DNA from: Gemmatimonadota bacterium
GTDB taxonomy: Bacteria > Gemmatimonadota > Gemmatimonadetes > Longimicrobiales > Gaopeijiaceae
NCBI GenBank assembly: GCA_029879725.1
Contig: JAOUPR010000001.1
Location: forward strand, 97,720 to 161,719
Reading direction: 5' to 3'
DNA length: 64,000 nt
Shown: positions 57,566 to 64,000 of the stretch, in pieces
Position numbering within the stretch: the stretch's first letter is position 1
Layout: the number at the start of each line of letters is the position of its first letter
Notes under the pieces: generated by a model
What the model was told of the DNA's origin: nothing
Databases searched by the model: none
Seen by the model: the letters and a program-made list of their open reading frames with translations, nothing else
Program-made: the position numbers and the translations under genes

Positions 57566-59997
57566 CGCACCTTGACGATAGCGTTCAGACGATGCACTCG
57601 GTCCCCGAGGGAAGCTCCGCTCAGGTCGAGACCACCGAGGAGATCCGCATCACGACGCCCGAGAACGTCTGCGGGATGGGCCACCGCATGAAGCGCAAGG
57701 AAGACCCGCGCTTCATCCGCGGTCAGGGCCGGTACGTGGACGACGTGAAGCTCCCGGGGATGCTCTACATGGACATCGTGCGGAGCCCCTATGCCCACGC
57801 CAAGATCCTGAACATCGACGCCAGTGAAGCGCTGGCCATGGACGGCGTGGTGGCCGTCATCACGGGGAAGGATCTGGAGGCGGCGGGAGGCCTCCACTGG
57901 ATGCCGACGCTCATGTCGGACACCCAGATGGTGCTCCCCATCGAGAAGGTGGTCTACTTCGCCCAGGAAGTGTGCGCGGTCATCGCCACCGAGCGGTACA
58001 TCGCCGCCGACGCCATCGAGAAGGTGTACGTGGAGTACGATCCTCTCGACGCCGTGGTGGATCCCTTCGAGGCCATGAAGGACAAGGTCATCGTCCGCGA
58101 CGACAAGGAGAAGAAGACCAACCACATCTGGCACTGGGAGGCCGGAGACAAGGAGGCCACGGACAAGGTATTCGCCGACGCCACCACGGTGGTGAAGGAG
58201 AAGATGCACATCCCCCGCATCCACGTGTCGTCCATCGAAACGTGTGGGATGGTGGCCAACTACGACGCCACCATGGGGAAGATGCAGCTCTACATGACCA
58301 CCCAGGCGCCCCACGCCATCCGTACGGTGTTCGCCCTGGTGAGCGGTCTCCCCGAGCACAAGATCCAGGTCATCGCCCCGGACATCGGTGGCGGGTTCGG
58401 TGGCAAGGTGCCCGTGTACCCCGGGTACGTGATCTGCGCCGTGGCCTCCCTGGTGACGGGGAAGCCGGTGAAGTGGATCGAGGACCGGAGCGAGAACCTC
58501 CAGGCGGATTCCTTCGCCCGCGACTACCACATCGAGGCCGAGATGGCCGCCGATGCCGACGGGAAGATCACCGGGATGCGGGTGAAGACGCTGGCGGACA
58601 ACGGCGCCGCCGACGCCGCGGCCAACCCGTCGAAGTTCCCCGCCGGGATGTACTCCATCTGCACCGGCTCGTACGACATGAAGGCCGCCCACGTCGAGGT
58701 GGACGGGGTCTACACCACCAAGCCGCCGGGAGGCGTGGCCTACCGGTGCTCCTTCCGGGTCACCGAAGCCGTGCACATGGTGGAGCGGATGGTGGAGATC
58801 ATGGCCCACCAGCTGGGTGAGGATCCGGCCGATTTCCGGAAGAAGAACTTCATCCAGCCGGACCAGTTCCCGTACAAGTCCCCCACCGGGTGGGAGTACG
58901 ACTCGGGGAACTACCCCGCCGCCCTGGACAAGGCCCTGGAGATGATCGACTACCGGGCGCTGCGTCAGGAGCAGGCGGAGAAGCGCGCCCGCGGCGAGCT
59001 CATGGGAATCGGCATCTCGTCGTTCACGGAGGTGGTGGGCGCGGGGAACTCCCGGGACTTCGACATCCTGGGGATCAAGATGTTCGACTCGGCGGAAGTG
59101 AGGATCCACCCCACCGGAAAGGCCATCGCCCGCTTCGGAACCAAGTCCCAGGGGCAAGCCCACGAGACCACCTACGCGCAGATCATCGCGGAGGAGCTCG
59201 GCATCCCGGCCGCCGACATCGAAGTGGAGGAGGGAGACACCGATACGGCGCCCTACGGGCTGGGCACGTACGCCAGCCGATCCACGCCCACGGCGGGCGC
59301 GGCCGGCGTCATGGCGGCCCGGAAGATCAAGGCCAAGGCGAAGAAGATCGCCGCCTACCTCCTGGAGGTGGGCGAGGACGATCTCGAGTGGAACATGGAT
59401 CGCTTCCAGGTGAAGGGCTCCCCGGATCAGCACAAGACGATCCAGGATCTCGCCTTCGCCGCCTACACGAACCATCCCCACGGGATGGAGGCGGGGCTCG
59501 AGGCCACGGACTACTACGACCCGCCCAACATGACCTTCCCCTTCGGGTCGTACATCTGCGTGGTGGACATCGACAAGGGGACGGGGCACATCAAGGTTCG
59601 CCGCTTCGTCGCCATCGACGACTGCGGGAACATCATCAACCCGATGATCGTGGAGGGTCAGGTCCACGGCGGGCTGACCCAGGGGCTGGCGCCCGCTCTG
59701 TACGAGGAGATCGTCTATGACGAGTACGGCCAGAACCTGACCGGAACCTTCGCCGACTACCTGCTCCCCACCGCGGTGGAGTCACCCAAGTGGGAGACGG
59801 GTCACACGATCACGCCCTCGCCCCACCACCCCATCGGGGCCAAGGGCGTGGGCGAGTCGCCCACGGTGGGCGCGCCGCCGGCCATCGCCAACGCGGTGGT
59901 GGATGCCCTCTGGCATCTGGGCGTGCGGCACCTCGACATCCCCATCACGCCGGAGAAGGTCTGGAAGGCGCTGCGGGACGCGGGAGTGAGCGACTGA
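57562..59997 (+). CDS. coxL: CoxL, molybdenum-copper subunit of form I aerobic CO dehydrogenase
   Basis: An 811-residue xanthine-oxidase-family protein. The form I active-site loop AYRCSFR is at residues 393-399, placing the copper ligand at Cys396; form II enzymes have AYRGAGR instead. GGGFGGK (Mo-pterin contact) lies near residue 275 and the catalytic Glu is in [13 protein letters not shown] near the C-terminus. It oxidises CO to CO2 and feeds the aerobic respiratory chain. It has an N-terminal extension of about 35 residues rich in Glu/Thr before the family core. A 135-base gap follows before the XdhC-YHS gene. Confidence 0.96.
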   Translation: MTHLDDSVQTMHSVPEGSSAQVETTEEIRITTPENVCGMGHRMKRKEDPRFIRGQGRYVDDVKLPGMLYMDIVRSPYAHAKILNIDASEALAMDGVVAVITGKDLEAAGGLHWMPTLMSDTQMVLPIEKVVYFAQEVCAVIATERYIAADAIEKVYVEYDPLDAVVDPFEAMKDKVIVRDDKEKKTNHIWHWEAGDKEATDKVFADATTVVKEKMHIPRIHVSSIETCGMVANYDATMGKMQLYMTTQAPHAIRTVFALVSGLPEHKIQVIAPDIGGGFGGKVPVYPGYVICAVASLVTGKPVKWIEDRSENLQADSFARDYHIEAEMAADADGKITGMRVKTLADNGAADAAANPSKFPAGMYSICTGSYDMKAAHVEVDGVYTTKPPGGVAYRCSFRVTEAVHMVERMVEIMAHQLGEDPADFRKKNFIQPDQFPYKSPTGWEYDSGNYPAALDKALEMIDYRALRQEQAEKRARGELMGIGISSFTEVVGAGNSRDFDILGIKMFDSAEVRIHPTGKAIARFGTKSQGQAHETTYAQIIAEELGIPAADIEVEEGDTDTAPYGLGTYASRSTPTAGAAGVMAARKIKAKAKKIAAYLLEVGEDDLEWNMDRFQVKGSPDQHKTIQDLAFAAYTNHPHGMEAGLEATDYYDPPNMTFPFGSYICVVDIDKGTGHIKVRRFVAIDDCGNIINPMIVEGQVHGGLTQGLAPALYEEIVYDEYGQNLTGTFADYLLPTAVESPKWETGHTITPSPHHPIGAKGVGESPTVGAPPAIANAVVDALWHLGVRHLDIPITPEKVWKALRDAGVSD

Positions 59998-60132
59998 TCG
60001 GGGTCGCCCGACCCGTCGTCCCCCGGGACGGCGTCGTGGGATCGGGGCCGGGCGCGGAAGCGCCCGGCCCCTCTTCGTCCCCCGACGGGGTGGTTATCAT
60101 TCGGAGTCCCACTCCAGAAAGCAGGTAGTACC

Positions 60133-61146
60133 ATGTTCGACGAATTCTTCCACACGGCCCAGGAGCTTCGCGCCGCGGGAAAGCCCTTCGCCACCGCCGT
60201 GGTGGTGCGGGCGGAGAAGCCCACATCGGGCAAGCCCGGGGACCGCGCCATCGTCACCCTCGACGGCACCATGCACGGATGGATCGGCGGGAGCTGCGCC
60301 CAGCCCACCGTGGTCCGGGAGGCGCTCCGGGCCATGGCCGACGACACCAGCCGGCTCATCCGTCTCTCTCCCGACCCCGGCACGAATCCAGTCCCCGACG
60401 GCATCATGGAGGTCCCCATGACCTGCTTCAGCGGAGGTACGTTGGACATCTTCATCGAGCCCCATCAGCCGGCCACCCATCTCCTCGTGGTGGGGAGCCT
60501 CCCCGTGGCGCAGGCGCTGGCGCACCTGGGCAAGGCCATGAGCTACCGGGTCACCGCCGTGGATCCCACGGGGAGCGGGTCCATGGCCCACGCCGACGAG
60601 GTGCTGCGCGACGTCGCGGACATCCCCTCCCGGGTGACGCCCCTGACCTTCGTGGTGGTGGCGACCCACGGAGAGTACGACGAGCCGGCGCTGAAGGCCG
60701 CCGTGAACGCGGGAGCCCCCTACATCGGGCTGGTGGCCAGCCGGACACGAGGGGAGGCCGTCCTGGCGTCGCTGGCCCAGGACGGCCTCGGGGAAGACGG
60801 CCGGGCGGCCATCAAATATCCCGCCGGCCTGGACATCCAGGCCAAGCGCGGAGACGAGATCGCCGTGTCCATCGTCGCGGAGATCGTCCAGACCAGGCGG
60901 GGGATGGGGGCGCTGTCGTGGACCGGGGCGGAGGAGGAGGCGAAGGGGTGCTGTGGGGGAGGCTCCGGCGATGCCGCCGGCGCGGCTCCGGAGACCGCCC
61001 TCGACCCCATCTGCGGGATGACGGTGAAGATCGAAGGGGCACACCACACCTTCGATCACGAAGGACGGACGTACTACTTCTGTTGCGGGGGATGCCGCAC
61101 GAAGTTCGCCGCGGACCCGGAGGCCCACCTGGCCGGAACGGTGTGA
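60133..61146 (+). CDS. coxF: CoxF/XdhC-type maturation protein fused to a YHS metal-binding domain
   Basis: A 337-residue fusion. Residues 1-110 are XdhC_CoxI (GKPFATAVVVRAEKPTSGKPGDRAIV and WIGGSCAQPTV), 115-270 the XdhC Rossmann domain (LLVVGSLPVAQALAHLGKAM through GLDIQAKRGDEIAVSIVAEIVQTRRG), and 290-337 a YHS domain (DPICGMTV and FCCGGCRTKFAADP). A Cys/Gly-rich linker (KGCCGGGSG) joins them. XdhC proteins insert sulfurated Mo cofactor; YHS domains often bind copper or other soft metals, so the fusion could bring copper to the Cu-Mo site. It ends the cox operon. Confidence 0.88.
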   Translation: MFDEFFHTAQELRAAGKPFATAVVVRAEKPTSGKPGDRAIVTLDGTMHGWIGGSCAQPTVVREALRAMADDTSRLIRLSPDPGTNPVPDGIMEVPMTCFSGGTLDIFIEPHQPATHLLVVGSLPVAQALAHLGKAMSYRVTAVDPTGSGSMAHADEVLRDVADIPSRVTPLTFVVVATHGEYDEPALKAAVNAGAPYIGLVASRTRGEAVLASLAQDGLGEDGRAAIKYPAGLDIQAKRGDEIAVSIVAEIVQTRRGMGALSWTGAEEEAKGCCGGGSGDAAGAAPETALDPICGMTVKIEGAHHTFDHEGRTYYFCCGGCRTKFAADPEAHLAGTV

Positions 61147-61327
61147 CGCTGGCGTCGCGAGCGCGCCGGGCCCTCGTCGGAGCGGCCATCGCGCTGGCCA
61201 CTCACGTGCCGGCCACCGGGCGGGGAGTTCCACGAAGCCTGGAAGAATCGCTCCGCCGGTACCGCAGGTCGGCCGAGCGGGGAAACACCGCGGTCCGGGA
61301 GCACGTCCACCGGTTGGCGAACAAGAG

Positions 61328-61364
61328 AAAGAGCCCCCCGGCGGCAGGCGCCGGGAGGCTCTTT
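61328..61364 (+). terminator. Bidirectional Rho-independent terminator (cox operon / csp)
   Basis: A 16-position stem with one mismatch: 61328-61343 (AAAGAGCCCCCCGGCG) pairs with 61349-61364 around a five-base loop. The A-rich left foot and T-rich right foot give short T-runs on both strands, so it can stop the cox transcript from the left and the cold-shock transcript from the right. The convergent cold-shock stop is at 61391. Confidence 0.8.
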
Positions 61365-61390
61365 CGTTCGCGGGATCGTGAAGTGCAGCT

Positions 61391-61597
61391 CTAGAGCTTC
61401 GTCACGTTCTCGGCCGCAGGACCCTTGGGGCCCTCGGTGATTTCGAACTCCACCCGATCACCCTCGTTGAGAGAGCGGAAGCCATCGGACTGGATCGCCG
61501 AATGGTGCACGAAGCAATCCTTGCTGCCGTCCTCGGGGGTGATGAAGCCGAAGCCCTTCTGATCGTTGAACCACTTCACGGTTCCGGTCGTACGCAT
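61391..61597 (-). CDS. cspA: Cold-shock domain protein (CspA family)
   Basis: A 68-residue protein consisting of a single cold-shock domain: [20 protein letters not shown] holds RNP1-type KGFGFI and DCFVHHSAI holds RNP2-type FVHH. It binds single-stranded RNA or DNA and keeps mRNA unfolded. Two consecutive ATGs occur; the second (61597) has AGGAG seven bases upstream and gives the canonical N-terminus. A long leader with a strong dyad lies upstream. Confidence 0.95.
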   Translation of the reverse strand: MRTTGTVKWFNDQKGFGFITPEDGSKDCFVHHSAIQSDGFRSLNEGDRVEFEITEGPKGPAAENVTKL

Positions 61598-61952
61598 CAT
61601 CCAACTCCTGATACAGAAACGGTCCTGGCCGAAACGTCCGGTTGACCCGAACCGCCGACTCATGACCCACGTGGTGAAAACCCCCCACGCCGGGGATGTG
61701 GCACCGTGCCACACAAAAAACGCCGGGATCAACCCAATGTGACTGGCGGGTTCCCGGCGCTCCTATTCAGGTACTGCGAAGAAACTCTGTCACAACGGTC
61801 CTTACCCGACAGGCCATAAAGTCGCTCCTGCCCCCCGCCGGGTCAATAGTGGTGTCGACGAGAACCCGGCGCACGCCACTGTGGCATCCCAGAAGAGGGG
61901 ATGGCAATATTGAGAAGGCAGCGTGTAAACCGTCACCCCGGGAGATGACCCG
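61598..61952. promoter_or_regulatory. 355-base divergent region: cspA leader and promoters
   Basis: This is the only gap over 300 bases. On the minus strand it should contain the long 5' leader typical of cold-shock genes. The main structure is an eight-base perfect dyad, TGTGGCAC (61697-61704) and GTGCCACA (61706-61713), next to an A6/T6 tract; it could be a leader hairpin or an operator. A shorter dyad GCCACTGTGGC is at 61875-61885 and CAATATTG at 61905-61912, in front of the DUF2167 gene. I see no small open frame or RNA gene that I can support. Confidence 0.5.
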
Positions 61953-62831
61953 ATGAAGAAGCTCGTTCTCGCCATGGCCGTGGTGCTCTTTTCGCCGTGG
62001 GCAATCACCGCCCAGGACAGCACCGCCGCGGACGACTTCGAGGCCACCCTGAACTATCGGCAGGGGCTCATCACCATCGGCGACGACCTCGCCACCCTGG
62101 ACGTGCCCGAAGCCTTCCGTTTCCTCGGCCCGGAAGACGCGCGCCGCCTCCTGGTGGATGGATGGGGCAACCCGCCCATGGACCCGCCCCTGGGGATGAT
62201 CCTCCCGGCCGACCTGAGCCCGTTGAGCTGGGAGGGGTGGGCCGTCGTGATCACCTTCGAGGAGGACGGCTACGTGGAGGACGACGACGCGTCCGACATC
62301 GACTACGCCGACCTCCTGGCGGAGATGCAGTCGGACACCCGGGAGAGCAGCGACTATCGTGTGCAGGAGGGATATCCGCCCATCGAGCTGGTCGGGTGGG
62401 CCGCCCCTCCCCACTACGACGCCGACGAGCACAAGCTCTACTGGGCCAAGGAGCTCGCTTTCGGCAGCGAGGAGGACCACACCCTCAACTACAACGTGCG
62501 CATCCTGGGGCGGAGAGGAGTCCTGGTGCTCAACGCCGTGGCCGTGATGGACATGATGCAGACGGTGGAGGCCGACATGCAGTCGGTGATGGACTTCGTG
62601 AACTTCAACGAAGGTCACCGCTACGGCGACTTCATGCCGGGAGCGGACAAGGTGGCGGCCTATGGCATCGCCGGGCTCATCGCGGGTAAGGTGGCCGTGA
62701 AGGCGGGGCTGTTCAAGGTACTCATCGGCCTGATGGTCGCCATGAAGAAGTTCGTGCTCGTCGCCGTGGTGGCGGTGGCGGCGTTGGTGAAGAAGGCGAT
62801 GGGAGGGAAGGGGGCCGAATCCGAAGCGTAG
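61953..62831 (+). CDS. DUF2167 family membrane protein
   Basis: A 292-residue protein with a signal peptide (KKLVLAMAVVLFSPWAITAQ). The exported domain shows DUF2167 phrases such as GEN-like LLVDGWGNPPMDPPLGMILPAD, WAVVITFEEDGYVEDDDA and YPPIELVGWAAPPHYDADEHKLYWAKEL. Two C-terminal hydrophobic segments follow (AAYGIAGLIAGKVAVKAG and KKFVLVAVVAVAALVKK). GGGAG lies eight bases upstream of ATG. The family is of unknown function; some members are upregulated under stress. The next exported protein starts five bases later. Confidence 0.85.
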   Translation: MKKLVLAMAVVLFSPWAITAQDSTAADDFEATLNYRQGLITIGDDLATLDVPEAFRFLGPEDARRLLVDGWGNPPMDPPLGMILPADLSPLSWEGWAVVITFEEDGYVEDDDASDIDYADLLAEMQSDTRESSDYRVQEGYPPIELVGWAAPPHYDADEHKLYWAKELAFGSEEDHTLNYNVRILGRRGVLVLNAVAVMDMMQTVEADMQSVMDFVNFNEGHRYGDFMPGADKVAAYGIAGLIAGKVAVKAGLFKVLIGLMVAMKKFVLVAVVAVAALVKKAMGGKGAESEA

Positions 62832-62836
62832 CCCTC

Positions 62837-64000
62837 GTGCGCCCATGGGTGGCGCTCTCGGCACTGGGGCTCCTCCCGGCCGTGCTGACGGCACAGACGG
62901 GGAGTTCCGGCACCGCCGTGGGAAGCCGCGCCGACGAGACCGTGGTGACGGGTTTCGTACTCGACAACCTCACCCGCACGCCGGTTCCCGACGCCATGGT
63001 GGTCGTGGACCTGCAGGGGCCGGGAGCCGTCACCGACCGGGAGGGACGGTTCCGTATCGAAGTCCCTTCATCGTGGCGCGGGCTCGCCATCTCCATCACC
63101 GCCCAGCATCCTCGATACTGGAGCACCCGCGAGCCGTTGGTGGTCTTTCCCGGTGAGAACACCGCCCATCCCCTCCTCCGACCGAAGGCGTATCAGGACG
63201 GTGGAGGGTCCGGATATGCGGCGTGCGCCAACCTTCCCACCCACCTCAGTATCCCGGCATTGAGGTACTACCGTGAAGAGGGGCCCATACTGGCGGGATT
63301 CGTCGTGGACTGCGGGAAAGCCGGGCCCGCGGCGGGAGCCACCGTTTCCCTCGATGGATTCAGGATGGGGACGGCCACCGACTCGACGGGGTACTTCCAA
63401 CTGCGCCTCCCCGAACCCATGGTGGGCCGGGACGTATCCTTCCTGGTGGATCTCCCGGGGGCCGTTCCCCGCAGCCGGTCCTTCACTGTGGCGCCGGGAG
63501 TCAACGCCTTCCGCGTCCTGACGTCCGCGGCGGCTCCCACCCTCGAACAGCTCTGCGCCTCCGATGTCGGTGCATGTCAGGCGGAGACGAGGAGGTTGGA
63601 AAGCGCGTCGGCGTTGACCGGCTCCGTCACCGACGAGGTAACCCACGCGCCCCTCACGGATTTCCGCCTCACGGTGAACGACTCCGTGGTGGCTCCCCTC
63701 CTCTGGGGTGAATCGGGATATCTCGTTCATCTCCCCGACCGTCTCGTCGGAGACTCCGTGGTCCTCGGCCTGGAGCGCGAGGGATACAGGGCATGGGTGG
63801 ACACCATGACGGTGGGAAGGGGCGGGTACCGGGTGGACATAGCGCTCGTGACGGAGGAAGAGGCTGCGCGACGGGAGGCGTCGGAAGCGGGCCGGCGGCA
63901 GTGTGAGCTCGTCGGGTCCGGACAATACCAGATCCCGCCCCCACCTTCCGACACCCTCCCCCCGTGGATTCTCGGGCGCGTGACCGACGCGGGCATTGGT
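62837..64000 (+). CDS. Exported carboxypeptidase-regulatory-like repeat protein (3' truncated by window)
   Basis: An open frame from GTG 62837 to the window end (388 residues so far, no stop). It begins with a signal peptide (RPWVALSALGLLPAVLTAQ). The mature protein repeats a carboxypeptidase-regulatory-like beta-sandwich: VTGFVLDNLTRTPVPDAMVVV with VTDREGRFRI, LAGFVVDCGKAGPAAGATVSL with TATDSTGYFQL, LTGSVTDEVTHAPLTDF, and the start of a fourth, ILGRVTDAG. Such repeats are common in exported adhesin-like or TonB-receptor-associated proteins of Gemmatimonadota and Bacteroidota. It is probably co-transcribed with the DUF2167 gene. Confidence 0.8.
   Translation, partial: MRPWVALSALGLLPAVLTAQTGSSGTAVGSRADETVVTGFVLDNLTRTPVPDAMVVVDLQGPGAVTDREGRFRIEVPSSWRGLAISITAQHPRYWSTREPLVVFPGENTAHPLLRPKAYQDGGGSGYAACANLPTHLSIPALRYYREEGPILAGFVVDCGKAGPAAGATVSLDGFRMGTATDSTGYFQLRLPEPMVGRDVSFLVDLPGAVPRSRSFTVAPGVNAFRVLTSAAAPTLEQLCASDVGACQAETRRLESASALTGSVTDEVTHAPLTDFRLTVNDSVVAPLLWGESGYLVHLPDRLVGDSVVLGLEREGYRAWVDTMTVGRGGYRVDIALVTEEEAARREASEAGRRQCELVGSGQYQIPPPPSDTLPPWILGRVTDAGIG

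Noticed and set aside
61143..61394. An 83-codon frame with a GTG overlapping the coxF-like stop and a signal-like N-terminus
   Set aside because: The strong terminator hairpin at 61328-61364 lies inside it and its end overlaps the cspA stop on the other strand. Without conservation data a peptide gene is not supported.
1..64000. CRISPR arrays, prophage, insertion sequences, tRNA or rRNA genes
   Set aside because: I saw no regularly spaced repeats, transposase or phage genes, or RNA gene signatures anywhere in the window.

Overview
The window is a dense, high-GC bacterial chromosome segment with almost no non-coding DNA, many ATGA/GTGA/TTGA stop-start overlaps, and no rRNA, tRNA, CRISPR array, insertion sequence or prophage that I can see. 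The gene mix (DUF5916 and DUF885 exported proteins, prolyl oligopeptidase, carboxypeptidase-regulatory-like repeat protein, bacillithiol disulfide reductase, multihaem cytochromes, form I CO dehydrogenase) suggests a Gram-negative, diderm, soil- or sediment-type organism, most likely Gemmatimonadota or a close relative. This placement is an inference from gene content only.

Layout. 1-4831 (+): DUF58, transglutaminase/TgpA-like protein, DUF432-like protein, MscS channel and a small conserved protein, all coupled. 4844-7059 (-): ABC-2 exporter (permease and ATPase). 7283-7996 (+): AbrB-like protein and macro-domain protein. 7997-11694 (-): LuxC-type acyl-CoA reductase, LuxE-type acyl-protein synthetase and FAD oxidoreductase, with no luciferase. 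11843-14692 (+): BvgS-like hybrid histidine kinase. 14679-16630 (-): D-aminoacylase-type amidohydrolase and a small coiled-coil protein. 16783-18617 (+): SoxC/SoxD pair, convergent with an MddA-like methanethiol methyltransferase. 19577-20575 (+): Bdr. 20614-25714 (-): outer-membrane-type protein, prolyl oligopeptidase lipoprotein, DUF885 lipoprotein. 25853-31122 (+): M19-type dipeptidase, a peroxiredoxin-like lipoprotein interrupted by an in-frame UGA that looks like selenocysteine, DUF5916 protein and a split XdhC pair.

31258-50513 (+) is the centre of interest. It holds eight multihaem c-type cytochromes (54 haem motifs in total), two six-bladed NHL beta-propeller lipoproteins, an outer-membrane beta-barrel, a LolA-like protein, and a periplasmic nitrate reductase set (napD, napA, a tandem-duplicated tetrahaem napB-like gene, a hexahaem lipoprotein, a four-cluster Fe-S protein and an NrfD membrane protein), followed by an NtrC-type regulator with a degraded GAFTGA loop. 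From 37929 to 48333 the genes overlap or nearly touch, so a 15-haem exported cytochrome appears to be co-transcribed with nitrate reductase. I read this as a porin-cytochrome conduit joined to periplasmic nitrate respiration: electrons could pass between extracellular donors or acceptors, periplasmic cytochromes, NapAB and the NrfCD quinone module. Two related tetrahaem cytochromes at the two ends (32212 and 49950) each have their own upstream inverted repeat and may be extracellular cytochromes.

50522-51597 (-): small exported protein and a methyltransferase. 51782-61146 (+) is a complete-looking form I aerobic CO dehydrogenase operon: Mo-cofactor cytidylyltransferase fusion, coxD, coxE, coxG, coxM, coxS, coxL (with the form I AYRCSFR loop) and a CoxF/XdhC-YHS fusion, closed by a strong hairpin terminator shared with a convergent cold-shock gene. 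The window ends with a DUF2167 membrane protein and the start of an exported repeat protein that runs off the right edge. Together the genes suggest an aerobic or facultatively anaerobic heterotroph that degrades peptides and can use CO, reduced sulfur, nitrate and probably extracellular redox partners as accessory energy sources.
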